In this document: positions 48,331-64,000 of the stretch, piece by piece | How positions within the stretch are numbered: position 1 is the first letter of the stretch | Layout of the letters: each line of letters begins with the position of its first letter | Origin: Agelaius tricolor | Taxonomy: Eukaryota > Chordata > Aves > Passeriformes > Icteridae | DNA length: 64,000 nt | Direction of reading: 5' to 3' | Assembly (NCBI GenBank): GCA_023055355.1 | Contig: JALJCS010000004.1 | Coordinates: 26,646,244 to 26,710,243, forward strand | Position numbers and translations under genes: made by a program | The notes under the pieces: generated by a model | Told to the model about the DNA's origin: nothing | Seen by the model: only the letters and a program-made list of their open reading frames with translations | The model's database searches: none

Positions 48331-50429
48331 CGGGGAGGTCATTCTACTTAAGCCTGATGATATTTAATACTTCTTGCAAGGAGAGCACATGAAATGAAAG
48401 CAAGGGAACAAGTACTTTTTTTAAAGTAATTAAAAAGAAACACATTCAAATCTTTAAGGAAATTACCTTGGTCTTTATGACAATCAGCTCTTAATAAAGT
48501 TCTTCCTTTCAATTCTTTTATTAATTATCCAGGAAAAAAAAAAAAAGAGTGTACTGGAGATACCGGCACAATAAAACTTACTCAGAGAAAAATTTAACTA
48601 TGTGCTTAACTGGACCAGTAGTGGGAAAAAAAAGCCCACTACAAACAAGTTACATGGATACCACAATAGCAAATTAGGGACATTATAGAAATGAAAAATG
48701 TGCATAAGAGCATGAAGACAAACAACATAACTGTAAGTACTGGGAGAAAAAAGCATTGAAAATAACTTCTTATGCACAGCTTCTAAACTTACAATATTGT
48801 TAGAAAGAACTTCAAAATACAAAGCAGAAAAGCCTATTTTTGTTCTTAGTATAGAGCAAAATCAGCAACTTTAAAAAAAGACAAGAAAACTGGCAGAATA
48901 TTATGTTACCACTTCACTAATTTATTACTTAAATATTTTCAAATAAAATAGGAACTCTCCTTAATTAGCCACCTTATTTCTGTGGTATTTTCTTTAATCC
49001 TCACAGCATCATCAGCACATGCCGTAAGTACTTTATGAAAGCTTCATACTACCAACTGTAGAAGAGTCTTTCTTCCATATTCATTTACCAGTAGAAGTGC
49101 TACAAGCATAAGGTTCTTGGAAGCTTAAGTCACAAAATCAGGCAAAATCTCTGGAAAGTTTCAAATCATGTATGATTTTCATTCTAGGAGGAAATCAGAG
49201 ACTGCTTTGCACTTCCATTTTCACATATTAATAGTTTGTTGATCATTGGTTTTGAATGAAAACATGTATTTTACCAGCTAGATCTTTTATCTAAGACACC
49301 ATTTTTGCTAGTACTTTAAGACTCTTTAAGAAAGCCTATCAGCAGATGAAACATCTTTTGAGTACTACATCACAGAATGGTCAAAAATTCACACTCACTT
49401 CACAAGTCAGCTAATTACAGTCAACAAAGAACATCACAGAGAAACAGTTTTCACTAGCTTTTCTTCCATATATGGCCGAAAATGTAGAGTAATTTTGTAT
49501 CAGAGGAACTTTCTTTTACTTACTATGTAGCAGTGTAATTATGCTAAACTTCTCCAGTTGAAGAAGCAGCCCCTAGCCCGAATTCCTATCCAAAGTATCT
49601 ATTTACTGAATTGTGCTAGTGCTATACAACCAGCAAGTTCTTACAATCAGATTTTAAATTGTAACAAATAGCTCTCTCAGTTAAGATAAACAGAATGAAT
49701 TAAAGTTTAATTGTGCCAAAGATCAGACACATATCAGGTTTAAAAAAATAAGAGCCATGTGCAACACTTATAACCAACCTCTACCCCCACAGCTATTGTA
49801 GAAAACCCTTCTGGAACTCTGCAACATTGTTCCCAAATGGAGACAAAAACTACCTCTGTCATGTCTCCTATACCCCTGTGAGAATTGTTTCATATCAGAT
49901 GGCCAGTATGCACACCTGCAATGATGGAGTGACTGCTGCCAAAAATTCAAGAAAATAACAAACTCCTTAACAGCAATGTAATATTAAGAAGCAGGCATTC
50001 TTTATTCAACCAGATGCACAAGGTAGTAGCTCCTCCTACACTCTTGCATGCTGAGTATAGTAAAATTTCTGATTATACACTGTATTTTACATACATATTC
50101 ATTGATTGTCCCAGAATAAAAATACACATGATAATAATTTACTCATTATCATTTAAGTATTTTCCCTCTCCTTTAAGCATGTGTTCCTCTGTCCTGGGGG
50201 TCTCTCTGGTAGTCCACAGTGGTCAGGGACACCAATGTTACAGCTGACATAGTCAAGCTGGCAGGGCACTGGGTGAACTTCCAGTTCTCCTTCTCACATA
50301 ATGGGCATTGTGCAGTTCCACAGGCCAATGGCTGTAGGAGAACAACCATTGTGTTAGCTCACCAGGTGTAGACAATTTATTGCCCAGTAACATGACAACA
50401 TTAGTGGACAAAGGAAGGGCTACAGACGG

Positions 50430-51565
50430 CATTTATCTTGGCTTCTGTAAAGTCTTTTGACACAGTCCTCCACAACATCCTTCTCTCTAAATTGGAGAAA
50501 TGGATTTGATGGGTGGACTCATTGCTGGTGGATATGAGAACAGTTGGACAGTAGTATCCAGAGGATAGTGATTAATGGTTCAGAGTCCCAAAAGAACATA
50601 AATGACAAGTGGTGTCCCTCAGGATCCATACTGGGATCATGTTATTTAGTATCTTCATTAATGACACAGACATAGGGATTGACTGCTCTCTGACCAAGTC
50701 TGCAGATAACACCAAGCTGAGTGGTGCACCTGATACACCTGAAGGACAGGATGCCATCCAGGGGGACCTGGACAAGCTCAAGAAGTGGGCCCATGGGAAT
50801 CTCAGGAGGCTTACTAAGACCAAGTGCAAGGTGCTGCACCTGGGTCAGGGCAAGCCCCAGCACCAACACAGGCTGGGAATGAACAGATCAGAGCAGCCCT
50901 GCTGAGAAGGATTTGGGGGTGCTGGTGGATGAGAGGCTGGACATGACCCAGCCATGGGCACTCACAGCCCAGAAAGTCAAATGTGTCCTGGGATGCATCC
51001 AAAGCAGCGTGGGCAGCAGGGCCAGAGAGGGAATTCTGCCCCTCTGCTCTGCTCTGCTGAGACCCCACCTGCAGGGCTGCATCCAGCTCAGGAAGGACAT
51101 GGACCTGTTGAAGCATGTCCAGAGGACGCCCAAGAAGTTGATGAGAGGGATAGAGCACGTTTCCTGAGGTGAACTGGTGCAAGGCTGAGGGAATTGGGTT
51201 TGTTCACTCTGGAGAAGAGAAGCTTCAGGGTGACCCAACTGTGGCCCTCCAGCACCAGAAGGGAGTCTACAAGAAAGATGGAGAGAGACTCTTTACAATA
51301 GCATGTAGTAAAACAATAAAGAATGGTTTTAAACAGAAGAAGAGAAGGTTTAGATTAGATATTAGAAAAATCCTTTACTCTGAGAGTGGTGAGGCATTGG
51401 AACTGGTTGCCCAGAGAAGCTATGGACACCACATTCCTGGCAGCTGGCTCAGGACCAAGGTGCATGGGGCTCTGTGCAATCTCGTCCCATGGAAGGTGTC
51501 CCCCTCCAAAGAGGTTGGAATTCAAGGATCTTTGAGGTCTGTTCCAACCCTGGCCATTCCATAAT
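50430..51565 (+). mobile_element. CR1 LINE, 5'-truncated, relatively well preserved
   Basis: The plus strand begins with a KSFDTVLHNILLSKLEKW-like block and continues with IFINDTDIGIDC, SADNTKLSG in place of [29 protein letters not shown] and NRSEQPC. It ends with CAAAGAGGTTGGAATTCAAG, CTGTTCCAACCCTGGCCATTCC. Loss of one catalytic Asp and several frame breaks make it inactive. It lies in the first large coding intron of CCDC171, antisense to it. Confidence 0.9.
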
Positions 51566-51725
51566 TAAGATCTAATAACTGTATTGACATGGCATAGCTT
51601 GCATATATCACACCGTGGTTGGTTCTTTTTTCAGTCTGAATTACACAATTTCAGAGATCTGGAAAATAAACCACAAAAACCAAAACTATATTACTAGACT
51701 AAAAAAAACCAGAAATGAAACTCAC

Positions 51726-51772
51726 CTTCTATCTTCTGTGACAGAGTAGTTGACTGGAGAGGATGAACTCAT
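51726..51772 (-). CDS. CCDC171: CCDC171 first coding exon (residues 1-16)
   Basis: The ATG at 51,772 opens the reading frame M-S-S-S-S-P-V-N-Y-S-V-T-E-D-R and runs 47 nt to a donor reading GTGAG. The last two bases are the first two of a Ser codon completed by the next exon. This start is chosen because the frame joins without a break to the conserved coiled-coil exons. The first 15 residues are not conserved with mammals as far as I can tell. Two candidate acceptors precede the ATG, giving an exon start at 51,815 (better pyrimidine tract, TTCATTCTCCAG) or 51,797 (ATGCAG). In both cases a short 5' UTR lies in this exon. Confidence 0.75.
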
Positions 51773-52735
51773 GATGGCCAATAGACAGCTTTTCAAGCTG
51801 CATAAACCATAAACTCTGGAGAATGAATTGTTGACTGTATATACATTTACTTGACAAGCTTCCAAGATGATTCTTCTATATCATAAAAACATTACAATCT
51901 GTAACAGAGACATGCTTTAATTTATTTGCCAACATAATGAAAGAATCATTTGTTAATACTCACAAGCAGTTAGAAAACGGTGTTACTACTATGTCATATG
52001 AACAACTACCAACTATAATTTTACAGTTTTAGACATCTATGTGAATTGTACTTCTAATCCTCAAAGCTTAAATACTGTAGATCAATATATACATATATAG
52101 TAACATAGCAGAATGTCTCCTGCCAAGGTTTTCAGAATATCAGTAAAAGGTATTTTGTTCCCACACACTGATCGTCTATCTTGTAAACATATTACAAACT
52201 CCATTTCTCTTCAAAATAATTCTATTGAAGATAAAAGTGTATACCATGATTGAATGTACTAGTGTGCTGTCTGATAACAGCCTTTAACACAGCAAGTCTT
52301 CCAAGTGTTTTACAAACCTGGAATTTTCTATTTGAACATATTTTTATTGTATTAGATAAATTGGCAATAGTTAGGACTATACAGAAGGAATTCTAAATTG
52401 AACTGTAACTCCACTCATCTTTAGAAAAAATCATTAATTTAGTGTCACAATAAAAAAGAAATCAATATAGACAACATATAACATATATTTATAACGCAAT
52501 GGATGAAAAAAATTCCATTGCTTATGTCAAGTTGCACAGCCAACTCATTAAAGACGTCTTTTCATTAATTAAAGCAAGGTAACATGAAATATAAGCTGTA
52601 TTCAACAGTCAATATTGATGAGCCATAAAGGTTTGTTTTTGAACATGACAGCAGATGGACATCCATATTAAAGTCCAAAACAGGAAACTCACCTGGACTC
52701 CATTTTTACCATCCCTGGTTTGCAGTCACATGTCC

Positions 52736-53190
52736 ACAGAATCATAGAATAAGCTGAGTTGGAAGGCACCATTAGAACTATCAAGTCCGAACTCCTGGCC
52801 CTGCACAGCACACCCCAAGAGTCACACCATGTGCCTGAGAGCATTGTCCCAATGCTCCTTGAATTCTGTCAGGCTGGTGCTGTGACCACTGCCCTGGGGA
52901 GCTGCTCCACGGTCTAACCACATTCACCTAAGGGTGAAGGACCTTTTCTGAATATCCAGCCTAAACCCCCCCTGACTCAGCTTCAGGCCATTCCCTCTGT
53001 CCTGTCACTGGTCATCAGAGATTAAGGATCAGTGCCTGTCCCTCCCATTGCCCTTGTGAGGAAGTTGTAGCTGCAATGAGATCTCCCTTCAGTGTCCTGC
53101 AGGCTGAACAGACCAAGTGACCTCAGCCATCCCTCACAATGTTTTCACCAACCTTGCAGCCCTCCTTTCAATGCTCTCCAATACTTTAAT
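52736..53190 (-). mobile_element. CR1 LINE 3' tail
   Basis: Read on the plus strand it begins CAGAATCATAGAATAAGCTG, GAGTTGGAAGGCACC, the reverse complement of the canonical CR1 3' end. It continues through TTCAGGCCATTCCCTCTGTC and GCAGGCTGAACAGACCAAG. Confidence 0.88.
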
Positions 53191-54446
53191 GTATATTTTA
53201 TATTGTGGTGTCCAATGGCAGCAGTTGGTGTAATATATTAATATAAACTGATTTTAGTAATTCCAGTGGCTGCACTAGAAATATGGAGAAGAAAAAAAAA
53301 TTTCTGCTTCAATCTATAATTTTAACAAAAAATGCAGCAAAAATAAACTTACTTCTAACAACTCTGAGTTTTTGGTTTGGGTTTTTTCTTTGTTTGTTTT
53401 GTTTTTATGGAAAAGCAGTATATTCATATAGAATAGCTACATGTATCCTTTGTGATTTTTAACATCTACACATCAGAATTCACCTTGGTACATGTGTTCA
53501 TAAAACTCAAAACACAACAATTGCCATGTAACTCGCACTCCTTGAAAAAACAGCATAGCTTTTTTTCTCATCTCAAATGAGAAAATAGTTGAAAACCTCA
53601 TTTTCAAAGTATAGCCTGTAGTATAATTTCTAGGCACATGTTAAGTTCCATTATTTGTGACTTGCATACTGAAAACTTTAACTTTACATGAGAGAAGAAA
53701 TTCTTGACAAAGTACTTGCAGTACTCAACAAAGACGTTAGATTCTTTGATAAAAAAGAAAATTAGATATCCTGGTATCAAGAAAAATGAGGTATCCTCTA
53801 TCAATTGTTCCAAATTTTCAGCTCGTGTTAGTGGAACTGAAAATTTGGAGCTGAAACCTTCAGACATAGCTCTGAACACTAAGAAACTAGGTTTTTATAC
53901 CACCCTTTTCTTAATATTTATTGCCAAAAATATGTATGTGGCTTTATACCAAAATTTGAAAAGTAGAAAATGAAAAAAAAAGAGGTGCAATTAAATAGAT
54001 GCAGCAGAAAAAAAATCTGTCTCAAAATATAAGCAAAATCTCCTCTGACACATTCATACCACCCTGAAGTTTTAGAACTTTCTGAAATTACTTTTAAGTA
54101 TTTTAATTACTTTGGTGAAGGAGGGGAAAAGGGAATATCTAATGACTGTTTTCTGGGAATGCTAATGACCTTGAATATACAACATCTCTCTGGTAAGACG
54201 CACCTCCATTGTTTACTACCACACAAATGGATACACTCCAAAAGCATGCTATTTCAATCAGGGAAAAAAAAAAAAATTGAAGGGGCATGGAGTGGCTCGT
54301 CAAAGCCCCACAATAAAACAAAATAGTTAGGAAGTTTTTACTTGAGGAGGTAATACATTAGATGGATGTTACCTACAAAATTTGTGGCTTATTCTCCTCA
54401 CCAACTTTTGAATATGCTTTAGTAGCTTTATGAAGGCCATTGATTT

Positions 54447-54655
54447 AGACTGGATGCGGGGAAGAAATTTTTTAATGTGAGGGTGTTGAGGCACTGGAAC
54501 AGGTTGCCCAGAGAAGCCGTGGATGCCCATCCCTGGAAGTGTTCCAAGACCAGGCTGGATGGAGCTCTGGTTTAGTGGGAGGTGTCCCCTGCCCTCGGCA
54601 AAGGAACGGAACTGGAGGATCTCTAAGGTTCCCTCAGCAAACTGAATCTAACCAA
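54447..54655 (+). mobile_element. CR1 LINE 3' tail next to the CCDC171 CpG island
   Basis: GACTGGATGCGGGGAAGAAA, GGCACTGGAACAGGTTGCCC and AGAGAAGCCGTGGATGCCC are diagnostic CR1 3' sequence. It lies about 130 bp from the CpG-dense promoter block. Confidence 0.88.
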
Positions 54656-54779
54656 GATGTACTACTTTGAAACACACCAAGCCAGGCGGAACTACCACAT
54701 CTGTGCTGCAACTCTAAGAGCTCACCAGTTTCGGCTGAACGAGCCACTAGCTTTCCACTAACGCGAGCTGAAAAATTTT

Positions 54780-55160
54780 AAGCAAGCTAAAAACCAAAGT
54801 AGAGGCATCCCTTCGCACCGCTGGCCCCGGAGCGGCGCTGGCTGCGCGCACGCCGTAACGGCGGCTTTGGCGCTTTACCTGGCAGGAAGGGCTGAGTGAG
54901 CAAGGTGAGAACAGAGCTCCAGCAGCAGCACCCCGGGGCCGCTCCGGGCAGCCGGGAAGGGCAGGGAAGCGCCGGGAAGCGCCGGGAAGCGCGGCGCCGT
55001 TCCCAGGTACCGCCAGCAGGGACGCGGCCGGCGCGGCGCGCCTCCGCAACGGCAACTTCCGGCCACGGCGTAACGTCATCAGCGGGCGGGCGAGCGGGCG
55101 GGCGGCGCGCGGCCTGTGGCGGGCGCTTCGGGTTCCGAAGGCAGAACGTGCGATAGGAAA
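54780..55160. promoter_or_regulatory. CpG island, probable CCDC171 promoter
   Basis: There is an abrupt change from AT-rich intron to GC- and CpG-dense sequence (GCGCGC, GGCGCGGCGCGCC, GCGGGCGGGCG). No TATA box is seen near a likely start. CRE-like half sites (TAACGTCATC near 55,072 and CTGACGTGAG near 55,175) are visible. A 10 bp unit resembling GCCGGGAAGC repeats about four times at 54,951-54,990. The island sits where the CCDC171 5' end is expected. Confidence 0.75.
54879..55120 (-). other. CCDC171: Probable 5' UTR exon of CCDC171
   Basis: Inside the CpG island, the minus strand carries a good donor (CCAG then GTAAAG) whose GT occupies 54,878-54,877. The exon would therefore end at 54,879. 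The next downstream acceptor-like site is the one before the start-codon exon near 51.8 kb. No start codon in frame with the CCDC171 chain is needed here, so the exon is called non-coding. The transcription start is not visible and the right limit is a guess. A competing explanation is that transcription starts elsewhere in the island. Confidence 0.45.
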
Positions 55161-57409
55161 TGGAAATGAGCGCCTGACGTGAGAGCCAGGCTGAGGTGTG
55201 CATGGCCTCGGATTCGGGCAGCACGCTGTTCCCTCGTATTATCAAGAGAAACCAACAGGTAAATGGTTTCGAGAGACCCTGGGACGAAAGTCACAGCAGG
55301 ATGGGGGAGATCGGTAACGAGGTTGGCATTGCCCTTCTGGTCGCCTCACTGTACAAAGGGAAAGGTTTCCTTGAAACAGCTCCGCCGAGAATTTCAAGAC
55401 CCAGGTGTAAACATGTATGATGTCAAACAGCAGCAGCATAAGCGAGTGAGTGAATAAAATCTACCCCACCATATCCTAGAGAAGTGGAGTAATAGCAGTA
55501 ATGTCAGTGGTATAGCCTTCAAGGTACAAATTGAATCTTTACTAAAAATTAAAAAGCTCTGTAATATTTTTGCCCTCTGAGATAAAGACTCAAAACTTAA
55601 TTTCTAGTCTCTAACTTGATTTCTATAATTGGCTTTTACTGATGGTTTTTGTGCTTCTCCATCATGCAATTATTCCAAATGTCTAGTTCCAAATGAATTA
55701 AGTTCTTTGCCCAGGTTCGCAACAATAGATTTCATTATGTTGCAGTTCTTTTAATAACAGCATGGTTAGGGTTTTTGATCAAAAATAGAGTGAAAAGGAT
55801 GTCCTCTCTGCTGTTGTCTGATGAGTAGTCAAAAATTAATATGAAAAATGGCCTCAGTTAATGAAAAAAATATAAGTTATGTGATAATATGAAAGGAAGC
55901 AGAGACTTGGCATCATGTTTGAATGGTGTGATAGGTTTTGGCAGTATAAAAACTTGGGAAATTATGAACCAGTAGTAATATTAGCTTAACTGCCCCAAAT
56001 GTCCCACACACTGTTTTTTATATTGATTCACAAAAATTACTTTAGACACAATACTGTTGCTGAATGCATGTAGTTAAACAAACACTTTTCCTTCCTCTCA
56101 TACTGAAAAATACATATCATATATAGACCCATATGTAGAATTATTTCGGTTGGAAAAGACATCTAAGATCAAAAAGTCCTACCATTAACCCAGCACTGCC
56201 ATGGCCACCACTAAACCATGTCCCTAACTGCTGCATCTATATGTCTTTTAAATACCACAAGGGATGGGGACTTTTGTCCCAAGTGGTCATTCATTTTTGC
56301 ATAGGAAGAAAGTTTTTTATCTGTCTTAACATATTGATGATTTTTCATTTTTTATGAGAAAGCTGATTTCAGGAATATGAACTTTGCCACCTTCAAGAAA
56401 ATTGAACAGATCTGACTTGTTTCAGCCATCAGAAAAAAGCAAGAACAAACTGGATAACACAGATGGTGTGAAATTTTACAGTTAAAGTTTATAAAACAAC
56501 ATTTTGCATTTAAGGAGGAGAGAGCCTAGAACAAATCACAACTTGCTCTGTGGCAACTGAAGTTGATGTTTTGGGCCTGACTTGAGTTTCAGTATCAAAA
56601 CTGGAAGAGGTAAGATAATTCTTCTCACAAGGACTTACGTTTATGCTCAAGTGGCACAGAGGAGAGCTGACAGAAAACTGACCTGTAAAACTTGTGCATC
56701 AGGCCACACACCAAAGATGGAAACATGAGCATAAAATGGCTAGGTCTGCCCCTGTGAAACAGTGTAAGGAGTAATTTTTTGTGCCATACTATGACTTGCA
56801 GGTGGGGGCATCACATAGGACTAAACCCAGAGGGGGTTGACAGGCAAGCTAATTTTTGATGCAGAACTGGAATTAGACACAGCAGGACAGGCCATAAGCA
56901 GGCCATAATAAAGAAGGTAGTGGGTTTATATCTGGTTTTGCGATCTTCACTTTGAAGAAAGGTATTTGTGAGGAGGCTCTCGGTGGCTGATGTGCTCACT
57001 AAGGAGATCAGCTGACAGAAACAGGAGAGGAGGACACAATGGCTTGAAATGCTAGGTGAGGAGGAAGCTTAATGTGGACTGGTAAACAAACCAGGAGAGA
57101 ATAGATATGGAGAGGACAAGGGGAGTAATATAGTCTGAATTAGTAGCAATTCTAGTTAGGAAACAAAACCAATCAACCAACCAACCAAAAAAAAAAAATC
57201 TCCACCAAACACAGGAATTAATGGCGACTAAATAGCAAATAAGGATTCTGTTACAGACTTCAAAAAATCGAACAACTGTGAGTTGTTGTATGCTGGGGGA
57301 AGTCAGGACATCAAGCAAGTGGCTGGGGAGTACCCGGGTGACACGGGCAGCTTTGGGTCCGGCAGCAAGAAGGGATGAAAAGCCCGGCAAGGGAACGGCT
57401 CTGTAGCAG
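55161..57409. other. Intergenic spacer between divergent genes
   Basis: About 2.2 kb between the two CpG islands. It contains one CR1 tail and an (ACCA)n/poly-A patch near 57,170-57,200, with no recognised gene. Confidence 0.75.
56131..56320 (-). mobile_element. CR1 LINE 3' tail between the two promoters
   Basis: The plus strand reads GTTGGAAAAGACATCTAAGA then CCATTAACCCAGCACTGCCA and CACTAAACCATGTCCCTAA, the reverse complement of a CR1 3' end. It is the only clear transposon relic between the divergent promoters. Confidence 0.85.
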
Positions 57410-57610
57410 AGCTCGTGGGGCGTGAGACACACAAAGGGCCCCGCGGGGACAGCCGCACTCGTCCGCTTTGGAAAGGAGATTGGCGCTCATTAACCACGCC
57501 AGCCTGTCAGCGGCTGAGCAGGGCCCATTCCCCCGTGTGCGGCGATGCTCAGATCGGCTCCCGCCGCCACCGCGGCCGGGGGCGGTCCCACAGCCGCGCC
57601 GCTGCGGCGG

Positions 57611-57660
57611 CACCTCCTCCTCCTCCTGCTGCTGCTCCTCCTCCTCCTTTCTTCCTCCCC
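57611..57660. repeat. (CTC/CTG)n trinucleotide tract in the PSIP1 CpG island
   Basis: CTCCTCCTCCTCCTGCTGCT then GCTCCTCCTCCTCC, upstream of the PSIP1 start. If transcribed it would be 5' UTR. Confidence 0.85.
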
Positions 57661-58066
57661 GTCCGCCTCCTCTCCCTCCAGCGGCGTCCCGGCTGCTCCG
57701 CCCCCACCGGAGGAGGAACGAACCATTTTTCTCACTGCGGGGAGAGGGAGCGAACGAGACTTTTCCCATTCCTTTCTCCAACCCTGCCTCGGATCCGGCG
57801 GTCTCTTTCCTCTCGTGGGCTCCCGCATTTCTGCAGGCGTGGAGGCTGGAGCCGAGGCGTCTGTCTTTGGGCGGGGCGCTGGCCGAGTCCTGGCCGGCCC
57901 TCCTGAGCTCCCCCGGCGCCCCTGTGCGGCTTGCCGGGTGGTACCGGCCCGCTGGCGGGAGGAGGCGGCGCGGCTGGGTTTCCCGCGGCGGGCGGCGGGC
58001 CGGACGCCAGCGCGGTTGGTAGCGGCGAGTTCACCACCGGCGGTGAAGCGGCGGGCGGGCGGGCTG

Positions 58067-58164
58067 GGGAGAGAGAGGGAGAGGGAGAGGGAGAGTGCGA
58101 GAGAGAGAGGAAGAGAAAGATGGGTCGGGGGGAAGAGGGAGAGAGCGAGAAAAAGGAATGGATG
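58067..58164. repeat. Purine (GA)n tract in the PSIP1 5' region
   Basis: GGGGAGAGAGAGGGAGAGGG and onward: almost 100 bases of nearly pure purine on the plus strand, about 460 bp upstream of the start codon. Confidence 0.85.
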
Positions 58165-58620
58165 GAGAAGAGGCGGGCGGGCGGAGTTTCTTTTCCGCGC
58201 GCCCCCTCCCTCCCCCCCTGCCCCCCTGCAGCGCTCTCGCGCCATCGTGCCCGCGTGCGTGAGGGGGCGAGCGGCCGGTCGGGCAGAGGGGAGAGCGGGA
58301 CGAGGCGGCGGGCGGCTGTCCCGGCCGGGGCGGCCTGGCCCTGCCCGCGGGCGGGCGCTGGCGCTGCGGAGTGCCCGGGGGGTCTCTTCGCCGGGGTGAA
58401 GGGCGGGCACGGCGCAGCGCGCCCTAGCCGGGGGCCGCCCCCCCTTGCTGACGTGCCTTCTTGTGTTGCCCTTCTCTGCTCTCTCCCGCCCCGGTGTGTT
58501 TATCCCGGCAGCGAGTGGCACCTCGTGTGGCTGGCAGTACCTCGGTGGTTTCTGGAGGTGCAGAGCCTTTCCTTCTCTGAGCCCGGCTCGCCTGGCGGCA
58601 ACAGGGCGTCACGTTGGTGA

Positions 58621-64000
<5,380 letters not shown>

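Larger units (their letters stand above)
45961..51725. other. CCDC171 intron between exons 1 and 2
   Basis: 5.8 kb with a CR1 at its gene-proximal end and the doubtful LTR-like patch near 48 kb. Several AT-only stretches such as the (TA)n near 46,386 are present. Confidence 0.8.

Noticed and set aside
54787..55245. Frames of 86-152 codons in the CCDC171 CpG island
   Set aside because: GC-rich promoter DNA; low-complexity content, and splicing to the CCDC171 coding chain does not require them.
57545..58399. Plus-strand open frame of 284 codons upstream of PSIP1
   Set aside because: Same cause: leucine and arginine homopolymers derive from CTC and GA repeats, and it is out of step with the PSIP1 start.
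57490..58521. Long minus-strand open frame (343 codons) in the PSIP1 CpG island
   Set aside because: It is Arg, Pro, Ala and Ser rich with simple-sequence runs, and overlaps long frames in other phases. This is what stop-poor GC-rich DNA gives by chance; no domain is visible.

Overview
The window is vertebrate nuclear DNA, most likely from a bird. It is AT-rich, intron-dominated sequence with dispersed CR1 LINE fragments, avian-type LTRs and two CpG islands, and the two recognisable genes have amniote-type exon structure. The style of the 5.7-6.7 kb LTR hints at a songbird, but the species cannot be named from the sequence. From established synteny (human 9p22; human 9p corresponds to the avian Z), the region is probably Z-linked. 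That is inference.

Two protein genes lie head to head. On the minus strand, CCDC171 (coiled-coil domain containing 171) fills about 2.7-55 kb with ten coding exons. Their splice phases join perfectly into 428 N-terminal residues, and the gene continues beyond the left edge. On the plus strand, PSIP1 (LEDGF) starts at 58,627. Three coding exons encode residues 1-96, the whole PWWP domain, and the gene continues beyond the right edge. Each gene has its own CpG island (about 54.8-55.2 kb and 57.4-58.6 kb), separated by about 2.2 kb of ordinary sequence that contains one old CR1 tail.

The rest is intron. It holds about eleven CR1 pieces in both orientations, all with broken reading frames. It also holds a roughly 1 kb ERVL-style LTR (5.7-6.7 kb), a 430 bp LTR with a 5 bp target duplication (18.0-18.5 kb), and a well-preserved 596 bp solo LTR with a 6 bp target duplication (25.25-25.85 kb). 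Several microsatellites and small tandem duplications are present.

The most unusual unexplained item is a coding-looking minus-strand stretch at 12,752-13,024. It consists of two in-register open segments separated by one stop codon, with a splice-acceptor-like start and an immediate AATAAA. No new multi-gene system is evident. The genes are not an operon; their relation is shared orientation and promoter neighbourhood.
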